A model generated the notes under the pieces. That model ran no database searches, was not told where the DNA came from, and was given only the letters and a program-made list of their open reading frames with translations. Positions 27,768-36,667 of a stretch of 60,420 nt of DNA are shown here, one piece after another. This DNA comes from Tychonema bourrellyi FEM_GT703 (GTDB lineage: Bacteria > Cyanobacteriota > Cyanobacteriia > Cyanobacteriales > Microcoleaceae): positions 1 through 60,420 of the forward strand of contig NZ_NXIB02000031.1 in NCBI RefSeq assembly GCF_002412335.2, written 5' to 3'. The position numbers and the translations under genes are program-made. Every line of letters starts with the position of its first letter. Position 1 is the first letter of the stretch.

Positions 27768-28387
27768 AGTTTATCATTCACTACCAGCCGATCGTCTCGA
27801 TCGCCACCAACAAAATTACCAGTTTTGAAGCCTTAGTGCGCTGGCAACATCCAGAACGAGGATTAGTTTCCCCTTCCGATCCCCCTAAATCCCCCTTAAG
27901 AAGGGGGACTTTGATTGGACTCTTGTCCCCCCCTTCTTAAGGGGGGTTAGGGGGGATCGAATTCTATGCAGCTTCATAAAAAATTGGTATAACAGCAATG
28001 TTGGTGGAACTCAGAGCCCGCAACATACACCTGTGCATCGACGACTTCGGCACTGGCTATTCATCGCTTTCCTACCTGCACCGCTTTCCGACCAATACTT
28101 TAAAAATAGACCGTTCTTTTGTGAGCAGAATGGGAGTGAAGTTTGATGTCAGTAAAGGAGAGATTGACCCGACAGAAATCGTGCGATCGATCGTGACTTT
28201 ATCGCACAATTTAGGCATGGATGTAGTAGCCGAGGGTGTGGAAGAAGCATCACAACTCAACCTACTCAAAGGATTAAAATGTGAGTACGCCCAGGGATAC
28301 TTTTTCTCAAAACCCATAGACTCTCAAACAGCAGCAGTCCTGATCCAACAGCAACAACAAAATCAGAATTTGCTGACAATGAGGTAG
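27768..28387 (+). pseudogene. Broken EAL-domain (cyclic-di-GMP phosphodiesterase) gene
   Basis: Two parts of an EAL domain are visible. 27771-27880 reads [20 protein letters not shown] followed by [13 protein letters not shown], the domain start including the catalytic E-A-L triad. From 27998 the frame resumes with RNIHLCIDDFGTGYSSLSYL, TLKIDRSFV and GMDVVAEGVEEASQL, the domain end with the DDFG and EGVE motifs. Between them 82 bp of dispersed repeat (27878-27959) replaces roughly 100 residues. Intact EAL proteins hydrolyse cyclic-di-GMP; this copy lacks the central metal-binding part and a start codon, so it cannot be active. Confidence 0.85.
27878..27959. repeat. GATCCCCC...GGGGGATC palindromic repeat inside the EAL pseudogene
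   Basis: The arms GATCCCCCTAAATCCCCCTT and its inexact complement AAGGGGGGTTAGGGGGGATC surround a GACTTTGATTGGACTCTTGTC centre. The same module forms the core of the larger elements at 30191, 56276 and 57538, but here it is present without their outer arms. Confidence 0.85.
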
Positions 28388-28509
28388 TTCGCAAACGGCA
28401 ACTGAAAAAACACGGCACTTTGTGCGTCCCGTTTCACCATAAAATCTTAAAATATTGTAAAACAGTTCCTAACTCGTGTCAGTTAATAAACTGCTGGATC
28501 AAAATCATT

Positions 28510-30099
28510 ATGACTACTGGCTACCTCGCCCTCGTTCTCCACGCCCATCTACCTTTTGTCCGCCATCCCGAAAGCGACTACGTTTTAGAAGAAGAATGGC
28601 TGTTTGAGGCGATCGCCGAAACCTACATTCCCCTGCTACAAGTCTTTGAGGGGCTGCTTCGCGACGGCATCGACTTTAAAATTACCATGAGCATGACACC
28701 GCCCTTGGTGGCCATGCTGCGCGATCCCTTGTTGCAAGACCGTTTCGACGAGCACTTGGCAAAACTCGAAGAATTAATCGAACTGGAAATGGTGCACAAT
28801 GCCGGCAACGGACATCTCCGTTATTTAGCCGAACACTACGCCACCCATTTCTCTCAAGTCCGCAATTTCTGGGAAAAGTGCGATCGAGATTTAGTCAAAG
28901 CATTCAAACAACACCAAGACACCAACAACCTCGAAATCATCACCTGCGGCGCAACCCACGGCTACCTACCGCTGATGAAAATGTACCCAGAAGCAGTTTG
29001 GGCGCAAATTCAAGTAGCCTGCGACAACTACGAAGCCAACTTCGGCCGCCGACCAAAAGGCATTTGGCTACCCGAATGCGCCTACTACGAAGGCCTAGAA
29101 CGGATGTTAGCCGATGCTGGCTTGCGATATTTCCTCACAGACGGTCACGGCATCCTCTACGCCCGTCCGCGGCCTCGCTACGGTAGCTACGCCCCAATTT
29201 TTACCGAAAGCGGAGTGGCAGTATTCGGTCGAGATCATGAATCTTCGCAACAAGTTTGGTCATCGGAAGTCGGCTATCCCGGCGCGGCAGAATACCGGGA
29301 ATTCTACAAAGATTTGGGCTGGGAAGCTGATTACGACTACATCAAACCCTACATCATGCCCAACGGCCAGCGGAAAAATACCGGGATTAAATATCACAAA
29401 ATCACCGGTCGCGGATTAGGTTTAGGCGACAAACAGTTATACGATCCTTACTGGGCAAGGGAAAAAGCCGCCGAACACGCCAGCAACTTTGCTTTCAACC
29501 GCGAACGCCAAGTCGAGCACCTGAACGGGATTATGCAGCGCCCACCGATTATTGTTTCCCCCTACGACGCGGAACTTTTCGGTCACTGGTGGTACGAAGG
29601 CCCTTGGTTCTTAGATTACTTATTCCGCAAGAGTTGGTTCGATCAAAACACCTATGAGATGACTCATTTGGCTGATTATTTGCGAGGGAATCCGACTCAA
29701 CAAGTTTGTCGCCCGTCGCAATCTAGTTGGGGATATCGGGGTTTCCACGAGTATTGGTTGAATGAGACGAATACTTGGATTTACCCGCATTTGCACAAGG
29801 CTGCGGAACGGATGATTGAGTTGGGAAGTATGGAACCTGAAGATGAGTTGCAGTTGCGCGCTTTGAATCAGGCGGCGCGGGAAGTGTTGCTAGCTCAATC
29901 TTCTGACTGGGCATTTATTATGCGTACAGGGACGATGGTGCCCTATGCGGTGCGGCGGACGCGATCGCATTTAATGCGCTTTCACAAGTTGTACGATGAA
30001 GTAAAAGAAGGGAAAGTTGATTCCGGTTGGTTGGGGAAAGTTGAGGAGATTGATAATATTTTCCCTGAAATCGACTATCGCGTTTATCGATCGCTTTAA
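28510..30099 (+). CDS. GH57 1,4-alpha-glucan branching enzyme
   Basis: A 529-residue glycoside hydrolase family 57 enzyme, the usual length for the cyanobacterial and archaeal branching type. It forms alpha-1,6 branches in glycogen-like polymers in the cytosol. Conserved GH57 regions are visible: HAHLPFVRHPE at the N-terminus, GATHGYLPL, GIWLPECAYYEG with the nucleophile Glu near 190, and SPYDAELFGHWWYEGPWF with the acid Asp near 352; a C-terminal helical domain (DUF1957-type) follows. I take the ATG at 28510; the upstream in-frame ATG at 28420 adds 30 residues unlike the family. It may act with the GT4 enzyme at 5051, though they are not linked. Confidence 0.92.
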   Translation: MTTGYLALVLHAHLPFVRHPESDYVLEEEWLFEAIAETYIPLLQVFEGLLRDGIDFKITMSMTPPLVAMLRDPLLQDRFDEHLAKLEELIELEMVHNAGNGHLRYLAEHYATHFSQVRNFWEKCDRDLVKAFKQHQDTNNLEIITCGATHGYLPLMKMYPEAVWAQIQVACDNYEANFGRRPKGIWLPECAYYEGLERMLADAGLRYFLTDGHGILYARPRPRYGSYAPIFTESGVAVFGRDHESSQQVWSSEVGYPGAAEYREFYKDLGWEADYDYIKPYIMPNGQRKNTGIKYHKITGRGLGLGDKQLYDPYWAREKAAEHASNFAFNRERQVEHLNGIMQRPPIIVSPYDAELFGHWWYEGPWFLDYLFRKSWFDQNTYEMTHLADYLRGNPTQQVCRPSQSSWGYRGFHEYWLNETNTWIYPHLHKAAERMIELGSMEPEDELQLRALNQAAREVLLAQSSDWAFIMRTGTMVPYAVRRTRSHLMRFHKLYDEVKEGKVDSGWLGKVEEIDNIFPEIDYRVYRSL

Positions 30100-30190
30100 C
30101 GCAGTTATATAATTTCGGTGACATCGGAATTATTAGTAGCTGAAATTAGGAGACGGCAGTGCCGTTTCCCTACAATATTATTTTCGGTAG

Positions 30191-30419
30191 GGACACTCCA
30201 AAAGCCCATTGGTGTCAACTTAAGCCTGAAACCCTTGGTATCTCTCGCTTTTACCTAAGTCTAGATCCCCCTAAATCCCCCTTAAGAAGGGGGACTTTGA
30301 AAAGACTCCTGTCCCCCCCTTCTTAAGGGGGGCTAGGGGGGATCTAGATTTAATAGTCAAACAGCCATCTCTGACTGGGGTTGAGCTTAAGTTGACACCA
30401 ATGGGCTTTTGGAGTGTCC
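30191..30419. repeat. 229-bp composite palindromic element, TIR CCCATTGGTGTCAACTTAAG
   Basis: The outer arms GGACACTCCAAAAG and CTTTTGGAGTGTCC are perfect inverted repeats, followed inward by CCCATTGGTGTCAACTTAAG and its complement, then by the GATCCCCC module in the centre. A GGAGACGGCAGTGCCGTTTCC palindrome lies just to the left (30151-30171). The gap between the GH57 gene and the C39 peptidase contains nothing else. Confidence 0.85.
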
Positions 30420-30481
30420 TCCGCTTATATAATTCCGATGCTAACGGATTTGATATCATTCCGATACAACCGGATTTGATA

Positions 30482-31510
30482 TTACTTCGAGATAAAGTGA
30501 ACCCAGAAATTCCCGTCGGGCATACAAACGTTGCGGATTAAGCGTTCGGAATAATACAAGTAGGAACCACTAACACTTGTGTTGTAGCCTTCGGGAAACC
30601 ACTCTCCATAGGGATCGTGAACAAAGAATCCTAGGTTGTCATAGCCTGCTACAACTATAATATGACCGAAAGATGTGAAATATCCGTGGATCACAGCCGG
30701 ATTGCCACTAGCCAGCCAATCTTTAACGTCCTGAATAGTTGCACTTTCTGTAAAGTAATCTTGTGCTCCGTAATCTTTAACAATCTTTGCTAAATCCAAC
30801 GCTTCCCAGCGACTGTAATTCTTGGCGATCGCATATTCATAGAGTTCGTCCTCAAATTGCCCGGTTTTTTTGCGTCGCGGAATATTCAAAAAATCTAGAC
30901 ACATTGCTATGGAAGTTACATTGCAAGAACCAGTAGGATTGTAAAAATTATCCAATTGAGATCTGTAAGGAACCCCAAGTCTGACAGTGGGCGGATTTAC
31001 TTTGGGATAAAGCACAACGCCTTCTTGAGTAACTTGAGCCTGTGTTCCCAAAACATACCAAATCCCCGAACCTTTAAAAGACTGGTTGCGGAGAGCAATT
31101 CTCAGGTGGCCGCGAATGGGAGCAAAAGCAATCAGTTCAAACTCTTTTCCCGCTGGTATTGACTGTTTTTCTGCGTCGAGAAGTTGAGAAGTTGCCAGGG
31201 GTTTTGCTTTAAAAACGGTGTCTTTCAGGATTTTGAGGACGATCGGAGGTGTGGGAATGTCTCCTTTTTTGGTCTCGATCAGCTTTTCGGCTGTGATTGC
31301 TCCCAAAAAACCAAGTTCGCCACACTTCATCAGGGTTTGAAACCGATGGAGGGCGGCGGTAGAGAGGGGGCCAAATATGCCGTCTACGGGGGGTTTCAGT
31401 AAACCTAAGTCAATGAGGCGAGTTTGGACTTGGCGACTAAGTTCGTCGTCAGCGGCGATCGCCTTGGCATCATACCTAATTTTCGACTTGAGAAAGTTTT
31501 GTAATTTCAT
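30482..31510 (-). CDS. Peptidoglycan-binding, C39-type cysteine peptidase
   Basis: A 342-residue protein. Residues about 25-65 form a PG_binding_1 domain (LIDLGLLKPPVDGIFGPLST). Residues 175-340 match the Peptidase_C39_2 papain-like fold: Cys196 in NPTGSCNVTS, His283 in SFGHIIVVAGY and Asp299 in FVHDPYGEWF form the likely triad. A beta-rich spacer lies between. No clear signal peptide is visible, so export is uncertain. Likely role: cleavage of a peptide or of cell-wall-associated protein. It is a single gene with repeats on its downstream side. Confidence 0.82.
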   Translation of the reverse strand: MKLQNFLKSKIRYDAKAIAADDELSRQVQTRLIDLGLLKPPVDGIFGPLSTAALHRFQTLMKCGELGFLGAITAEKLIETKKGDIPTPPIVLKILKDTVFKAKPLATSQLLDAEKQSIPAGKEFELIAFAPIRGHLRIALRNQSFKGSGIWYVLGTQAQVTQEGVVLYPKVNPPTVRLGVPYRSQLDNFYNPTGSCNVTSIAMCLDFLNIPRRKKTGQFEDELYEYAIAKNYSRWEALDLAKIVKDYGAQDYFTESATIQDVKDWLASGNPAVIHGYFTSFGHIIVVAGYDNLGFFVHDPYGEWFPEGYNTSVSGSYLYYSERLIRNVCMPDGNFWVHFISK

Positions 31511-31722
31511 CTTTGCCCACCTAAGTCAATCGATTTTAGATTTGAGATTTGAGATTTGAGAATGACGATCGCGATCGATCCGGTAGTTTTTAACTAAATT
31601 GCTCGATCGTCAACAATTCTCAGCTTATAATCTCATAAAAATACGATTATTTTGTCGATCGCCCCTACCTTAAAGGCTTTGTATTAATTCGATACAAAAC
31701 CTTCAAGGCGGGACTATGAGGA

Positions 31723-33042
31723 TCAGGAAGGGCGAATCACGACTACCCCGATCGCATCAGGAGACAAATATTTGACAGCCGCATCCCGAAGCTGGGTGGG
31801 AGTCAGGGCTTGGATGCACGCCGTATAGTTGAGGGCGGGAGCGATATCCCCTACCATTGACTGATAATAGCCGTACAAACTTGCCCGATCGCTCGGAGTC
31901 TCATTTCCAAACACAAACCGATTTGCCACTTGGGTACGGATGCGGGAAATTTCAGCATCAGTCACCAATTCAGTTTGCAGAGTGCGGATGTGTCGGATGA
32001 TGGCTGCTTCGACTTCTGGCAAGTTTTCCGCCGCCAAATGAGCGGAAATTGAGAACACGCCACCCAGTCGCTGAGTCATGTTGCTGACGGAAATTGACGA
32101 AACCAGCCCCTTATCTTCGCGCAACTCCTGAACCAAACGAGTGGTGCGCCCGTGGCCCAAGATTGTCGCCAAAACGTCGAGGGCGTAGGTTTCGGAGATG
32201 TCAACAAAACCCGGTGCACGCCACATCATCATCAGTCTGGCTTGTTGGAGGGAAGCATCGACAAACTCGCGACGGATTGTTTCTGTAAACGGCGATTCTT
32301 TTGAGTATGTCGGGGTTTGGGATTCTGACTGAATTTTGACAGCAGCCAGATCTATGTTGCCATTTTGTGCTGTGCTTTTTGCCGAAAAACTATCTGCCAC
32401 AATTTGAATTAATTGATCTACTGGCAAATTACCGACAGCGACTGCTGTCATCGCACTGGGCTGATATCTGCTGCTGTGGAAATCCCGCATTTGTTGGGCT
32501 GTCAGGTTTTCGATGACCGAACTAGGGCCGAGTACGGGACGGCGATATGGTAGGGATTCAAAGGCTAGTTCGACCGATCGCTGATAGGTACGGCGGCCGG
32601 GATTGTCTTCGGAGCGTCTAATTTCTTCTAATACTACCAGTCGTTCGCGATCGAAGGCATCGTCGGGAATACTGGCATTTAGCAACACATCGACTTGCAG
32701 GGGAGCTAGTTCAGCAAAGTCTTTGGGGGCTGTGGTGATGTAGTAGTTTGTGTAATCTTGGCTGGTGGCTGCATTGGTGACTGCGCCGCGTTGTTCGATC
32801 GCAGCCTCAAATTCTCCGCTCTTGATACTGGGAGTTCCCTTAAAAATCATGTGTTCTAAAAAGTGAGCCATCCCGTTGATTTCGTCGGATTCGACGGCGG
32901 AGCCCAAGTTCACCCAAATGCTGAGGTTAACGGCATCGACGGGCAAATGTTCGGCGATGACTGTCAGCCCATTGGGGAAATGGCGGATGGTTGGGGCGTT
33001 GATGGGCGATCGGGCTGAGGGTTTGAGCAGGGTTGATGTCAT
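31723..33042 (-). CDS. M16 family zinc metallopeptidase (pitrilysin type)
   Basis: A 439-residue M16B processing-peptidase-like protein. The inverted zinc motif HxxEH is His60-Phe-Leu-Glu63-His64 in MAHFLEHMIFKGT, and the third ligand is Glu139 or Glu140 in VVLEEIRRSEDNPG, at the usual distance. The C-terminal half carries the second, inactive M16 domain (ARLMMMWRAPGF, RLVQELREDKGLVSSIS). Such enzymes degrade peptides in a closed chamber. Cyanobacteria often carry two neighbouring M16 genes, one active and one not; only the active type is seen here. No signal peptide is visible, suggesting a cytosolic location. Confidence 0.9.
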   Translation of the reverse strand: MTSTLLKPSARSPINAPTIRHFPNGLTVIAEHLPVDAVNLSIWVNLGSAVESDEINGMAHFLEHMIFKGTPSIKSGEFEAAIEQRGAVTNAATSQDYTNYYITTAPKDFAELAPLQVDVLLNASIPDDAFDRERLVVLEEIRRSEDNPGRRTYQRSVELAFESLPYRRPVLGPSSVIENLTAQQMRDFHSSRYQPSAMTAVAVGNLPVDQLIQIVADSFSAKSTAQNGNIDLAAVKIQSESQTPTYSKESPFTETIRREFVDASLQQARLMMMWRAPGFVDISETYALDVLATILGHGRTTRLVQELREDKGLVSSISVSNMTQRLGGVFSISAHLAAENLPEVEAAIIRHIRTLQTELVTDAEISRIRTQVANRFVFGNETPSDRASLYGYYQSMVGDIAPALNYTACIQALTPTQLRDAAVKYLSPDAIGVVVIRPS

Positions 33043-33290
33043 TTGGCTTTTGGTTTGATCTTATTCTCTCTATCTTAAATGGCTTTTAGGGAAGTCATCC
33101 GTCATCGGATTCTAGATTTGAGATTGGGGATTTTGGATCGATCGGGCTTTTGGTGGCTGGTGGGGATGTTGTTTGGGGCGATCGTAAATCATTACAATCT
33201 ACCAAAAAAGTTGATTTGTTAAAAGTTACAAGTTATAGTCGTGTGTGAATTTAGCCTTTAATCCCTGCTTTTCGCATTCAAGTTTCGGAG

Positions 33291-33692
33291 TTGCAAATGC
33301 AATTTGAGTTTCTGATTCCAAAACGCCCCGTATCTTTACAAACGAGGCAGAGAAGCAAGCTACAGAATTGGCAAGCATTTGTGCGTGCAGAAGCCTTAAA
33401 AACTTGGGTAGGAAATCCTTATTCAGGAAATGTTCATTTAACTTTAGTGTACCTTTATGATGCTGACCCAGTTGACACAGACAATATCATAAAGCCCATA
33501 CAGGATGCACTAATTGGGTTAGTTTATGAGGATGATTCACTTGTCACAGATGTGGAGTCGCATCGTCGCTCGCTTAGCGACACGTTTGATGTTGCTTTAT
33601 GTCCGTTATTGTTGGTCCGTGGCATAATATCTGGCAGCGACTGCGTTTACGTTAGAATAAATTCAGCAAAAGCATTAGAGAGTTATCTATGA
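33291..33692 (+). CDS. RusA-like Holliday junction endonuclease
   Basis: A 133-residue RusA-family protein. The metal-binding acidic cluster is present: DADPVDTDNIIKPIQDAL (Asp62, Asp64, Lys68, Asp72) followed by VYEDDSLVTDV (Asp81, Asp82). RusA is a homodimeric Mg2+-dependent enzyme that resolves four-way junctions and is usually phage-encoded. The stop codon overlaps the start of the next gene in ATGA, so the two are translationally coupled. No phage structural genes lie nearby, so this is not an ordinary prophage context; the pairing suggests that both nucleases serve one module. Confidence 0.82.
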   Translation: MQMQFEFLIPKRPVSLQTRQRSKLQNWQAFVRAEALKTWVGNPYSGNVHLTLVYLYDADPVDTDNIIKPIQDALIGLVYEDDSLVTDVESHRRSLSDTFDVALCPLLLVRGIISGSDCVYVRINSAKALESYL

Positions 33693-34357
33693 ACGCCAAA
33701 TTAATACACGACAAATCAGTATCTAAAATTGCCGAAAAATACCGACAAGAAGGCTATACAGTATTGGTTGACCCTGAACCAGCAGACATCCCTTTCGATT
33801 TAGGGACATATCGTCCAAATTTGATTGTAAAAAAGAACGAAGCCGAAGGTTACATAATCGAATTCAAACGTTCTGCCAGACAAACATCCATAGACAGGTT
33901 GAAAGAAATTGCTGAAATAGTCTCTGAAAATACAGGCTGGCGTTTCTTGTTAATTACTGAAGATGCTTTACTGAAAGACGAAGACAATGAAGTAAATCTC
34001 TTATCTTGGGAACAAGTTTTTAGTAGAAAAACACAGGGTGAACGTCTAATTTCATTAGGAGAAAATGAAGGCGCGTTTTTATCACTTTGGGGAACAATTG
34101 AAGCACTCCTGCGTAGACGAGCTGAGGAAGTTACTATTCCAATTGAAAGATTTCCAACTCTATCTCTAATCAAACATATGTATTCCCAAGGAGAACTTTC
34201 AATCGAAGAGTACGATCGCGCAATGCTACTTTTAAGCGTTAGAAACCGATTTATTCATGGATTTCAGACCCCAGAAATCAATGAGTCTGTATCTGAATTG
34301 CTCGTCCTTGTCAATGAATTGATCAGCTTATGGGCACCTTCAATCTCCTTGCAATAG
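33689..34357 (+). CDS. REase-like plus HEPN-like two-domain protein
   Basis: A 222-residue protein coupled to rusA by a 4-bp overlap. Residues 1-110 look like a restriction-endonuclease fold of the archaeal Holliday junction resolvase-like type (YRQEGYTVLVDPE, YRPNLIV, then GYIIEFKRS with Glu58 and Lys60); the usual Asp before the E-x-K pair is Asn44 in RPNLIV, so nuclease activity is uncertain. Residues 120-222 are helical with Arg185-x4-His190 (SVRNRFIHGF), the HEPN ribonuclease signature. The combination suggests a DNA- and RNA-directed defence or toxin module, but I know no experimental work on it. Its end overlaps the convergent Uma2 gene by 18 bp. Confidence 0.6.
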   Translation: MNAKLIHDKSVSKIAEKYRQEGYTVLVDPEPADIPFDLGTYRPNLIVKKNEAEGYIIEFKRSARQTSIDRLKEIAEIVSENTGWRFLLITEDALLKDEDNEVNLLSWEQVFSRKTQGERLISLGENEGAFLSLWGTIEALLRRRAEEVTIPIERFPTLSLIKHMYSQGELSIEEYDRAMLLLSVRNRFIHGFQTPEINESVSELLVLVNELISLWAPSISLQ

Positions 34358-34909
34358 CCGTGAAGCCGTCAACTCCAACACGCCCAACACCGGAGATACG
34401 ATCGCCTTCTCACCCGTATACACAACCTCTTCATACAAACCCTCAACCCACTCCAACACCGTCACCCGTTGCTGGATTGGGTCAACAATCCAATACTCTG
34501 GAATCCTTCGCGCCGCATACTCAGAACGTTTGTAGCGATAATCTCGATTTTCTTGATGAGGACTCACCACTTCTACTACCAGCAATGGCGGTGGCATATC
34601 CATCATAATAGTCGATCGCCTACTCCCCTCCAAAGCCGTAGCCAATTCCTCCGATAGCACCATCAAATCGGGAAAACGAGTCGTCGCCCGCGCACCAAGG
34701 ACAACAATTTCAGTCCCAATTCTCAATCGATAAGTTGGAATACCGAGTTGAAAAAATAGAGTCAATAGAAATGAGCCAATTCGGCGATTTAGATCGCTTT
34801 CTGGGGGCGAAACAATTAGTTCTCCATTGTCCAGTTCGTACTGAGTCTCTGTACCATCATCAAAGTTCAGATACTCTTCAAGGCTCATTTTTTGGGATGC
34901 AACGGTCAT
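34340..34909 (-). CDS. Uma2 family endonuclease-like protein
   Basis: A 189-residue Uma2 protein. Core strands are FPDLMVLSEELA (Asp), PPPLLVVEVVSPHQENRDY (Glu) and KRSEYAARRIPEYWIVDPIQQ, which is the complete family pattern. It starts MTVASQKMSLEEYLNFDDG. The 3' end overlaps the REase-HEPN gene by 18 bp in convergent orientation, so the two stop regions share sequence. The function is unproven, with a predicted PD-(D/E)XK nuclease fold. Confidence 0.88.
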   Translation of the reverse strand: MTVASQKMSLEEYLNFDDGTETQYELDNGELIVSPPESDLNRRIGSFLLTLFFQLGIPTYRLRIGTEIVVLGARATTRFPDLMVLSEELATALEGSRRSTIMMDMPPPLLVVEVVSPHQENRDYRYKRSEYAARRIPEYWIVDPIQQRVTVLEWVEGLYEEVVYTGEKAIVSPVLGVLELTASRLLQGD

Positions 34910-35331
34910 AGCAACCAGGCCTCTGCTAAAAATTGTTCAGGTTTACTCATCATTTTAACAAAATCTCTAGCTCCTCTCATAGCGTGTGAAATCTAAACTT
35001 AATTGACAATATTGACAAATAGTGCATTGTTTCCCTCGCTCCCAGGCGATCGCCTCTCAAATCTAAAATTTAAAATCTAAAATCTAAAATCCCATTGACT
35101 GATGTCACAAAGTACGCGAAACTTTACACATAACTGACGCAAAGCTTCTAGATATTAATAACTTTTGTAAAGTTGTGACTCGCAACCTATCAATTCGTCA
35201 AAATTGATTTAGGGGTTTGCGAGGAACGCCAACCTCCAGAAGCGACGCCCGCAGGCATCATCGCTAGCCTACTGCTACCGATGTCTAATCCCACCGTTCC
35301 TATTGAGTCAGCCACTCTTCGATAACACACT
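34910..35331. other. Non-coding gap upstream of the DUF2997-ycf35 group
   Basis: This 422-bp gap contains a TCTAAAATC-type short repeat at about 35055-35095, and GTCACAAAGT (35104) with an imperfect complement GTAAAGTTGTGAC (35168). The promoter for the following genes should lie here, but I see no clear consensus. A 14-codon frame at 35281 is not supported. Confidence 0.4.
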
Positions 35332-35541
35332 ATGGAAACACTAGAGTTTGTGATTTATCCAGATGGCCGGGTACAGGAAACAGTCACCGGCATTATTGGC
35401 GCATCCTGCGCTGAAGTAACGGCTGCGATCGAAGCCCAGCTTGGAGTTGTGCTTCATCAAGAGTCTACATCTGAATATTTCGCCCAAGCGCTCAATCAGT
35501 CAGCCGAAGCGACAACCCAAGTGGCTTTTAGCGATTGGTAA
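35332..35541 (+). CDS. DUF2997 family protein
   Basis: A 69-residue protein. The start METLEFVIYPDGRVQETVTG and the following GASCAEVTAAIEAQLG match DUF2997, a small protein encoded beside ycf35 in many cyanobacteria. Its biochemical role is unknown. It is 40 bp upstream of ycf35 on the same strand and almost certainly co-transcribed with it. Confidence 0.85.
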   Translation: METLEFVIYPDGRVQETVTGIIGASCAEVTAAIEAQLGVVLHQESTSEYFAQALNQSAEATTQVAFSDW

Positions 35542-35581
35542 TTTTTTTTGTTGAGTTCACTTAAAATTTTTTGGAACAACT

Positions 35582-35968
35582 ATGTCACACTTTAGCCAAA
35601 TTAAGACCCAGATCCGCAATTTGAATTCTTTGGAAGCTGCTTTAACCGACTTGGGTATCGACTGGAAGTCCGGCCCGACTGAGGTGCGGGGCTATCGCGG
35701 CCTAACTAGCAACGCTGAAGTAGTTATCGAGCAAGAAAATGGCTATGACTTAGGTTTTAGCTGGAATGGGACTGAGTATGAGTTGGTGGCTGATTTGCAA
35801 TTTTGGCAGCAAGCTTGGTCTGTAGACCGTTTTCTGAATAAGGTAACTCAGCGCTATGCTTACCACACGGTGGTGAATGAGAGCGCCAAACAAGGTTTCC
35901 AAGTTTCTGAACAAAAGCAAAATCAAGATGGTTCGATTCGCTTGGTGATGCAACGCTGGTGCGCTTAG
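35582..35968 (+). CDS. ycf35: Ycf35 / DUF1257 family protein
   Basis: A 128-residue DUF1257 protein, known as Ycf35 in plastids of red algae. The N-terminus MSHFSQIKTQIRNLNSLEAA and the internal GYDLGFSWNGTEYELVADLQ with RYAYHTVV are highly conserved. Its function is undefined; linkage to a ferredoxin suggests a redox or photosynthesis-related role. The DUF2997 gene is just upstream and the ferredoxin gene 222 bp downstream, the gap being filled by a dispersed repeat that may weaken co-transcription. Confidence 0.92.
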   Translation: MSHFSQIKTQIRNLNSLEAALTDLGIDWKSGPTEVRGYRGLTSNAEVVIEQENGYDLGFSWNGTEYELVADLQFWQQAWSVDRFLNKVTQRYAYHTVVNESAKQGFQVSEQKQNQDGSIRLVMQRWCA

Positions 35969-35992
35969 ATGCGTTAAACCTGACATCTTGCC

Positions 35993-36103
35993 CAATGTCA
36001 GCAACAGGCAAGATGCCTGTTCCACAAGAAAATTCAGTCTTTGTGGAACAGGCATCTTGCCTGTTCATAAAAGGCTTATTGAGAATGGTACAACATCTCA
36101 GTT
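35993..36103. repeat. AACAGGCAAGATGCCTGTT double-palindrome element, copy 1
   Basis: Two AACAGGC...GCCTGTT palindromes flank a GAAAATTCAGTC spacer, followed by AAAAGGCTTATTGAGAATGG and CAACATCTCA. The same element in inverted orientation is at 53221-53326. It lies between ycf35 and the ferredoxin gene. Confidence 0.85.
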
Positions 36104-36190
36104 AAACCGGAAATTCGCTAAACACATTCGACTTCGCTCAGTGCTTTGTCGGAGTGCATCCAGGACTTATTGTTATTGGAAGAGGTCGAA

Positions 36191-36640
36191 ATGTCTGAAA
36201 TTTCAGCAGTTGAAATAGAGACTGGGGAAAATCGCACTGGTTTAGAACCAGAATTAGGCGGTTTTTTGCGAGATGCGCCCGATCGCACTGGTTTAGAACC
36301 AGAATTAGGCGGCGTATTTCGCCAAAAAGGTGTCTATGTTGACGAGATTACCTGTATTGGCTGCAAGCATTGTGCTCATGTCGCTCGCAATACGTTTTAT
36401 ATTGAACCAGATTACGGGCGATCGCGTGTGGTGCGACAAGATGGTGATTCTGAAGAGTTGATTGCTGAGGCGATCGATACTTGTCCAGTGAATTGCATCC
36501 ACTGGGTTGACTACACCGAACTCAAGAATCTGGAAAAGGAACGCCAGGATCAGGTGATTCCTGTCGTTGGCTTCCCCGCAGAGTATGCGACGATTCGGGC
36601 CCGTGGTCGCCGCGATCGCAACTCCAAACACGGCCATTAA
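36191..36640 (+). CDS. Ferredoxin (4Fe-4S type) linked to ycf35
   Basis: A 149-residue protein. Residues 50-110 carry the cluster motif C-x2-C-x2-C (Cys55, 58, 61 in ITCIGCKHCAHVA) and a distal CPVNC (Cys98, Cys102), the pattern of the cyanobacterial ferredoxins encoded next to ycf35. It should carry one 4Fe-4S cluster and transfer electrons in the cytosol. Residues 15-24 (RTGLEPELGG) are repeated exactly at 32-41 through a duplication of about 50 bp. The ATG at 36191 follows GGAAGAGG; an upstream in-frame ATG at 36146 is less likely. Confidence 0.88.
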   Translation: MSEISAVEIETGENRTGLEPELGGFLRDAPDRTGLEPELGGVFRQKGVYVDEITCIGCKHCAHVARNTFYIEPDYGRSRVVRQDGDSEELIAEAIDTCPVNCIHWVDYTELKNLEKERQDQVIPVVGFPAEYATIRARGRRDRNSKHGH

Positions 36641-36667
36641 CATTACACAATCAGAATACAAAAACAA

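Noticed and set aside
33291..34357. Prophage remnant because of the RusA-like gene
   Set aside because: No integrase, terminase, capsid or tail gene and no attachment-site repeats are nearby. A stand-alone module fits better.
35281..35325. 14-codon frame before the DUF2997 gene
   Set aside because: Too short, no binding site and no conservation evidence available.
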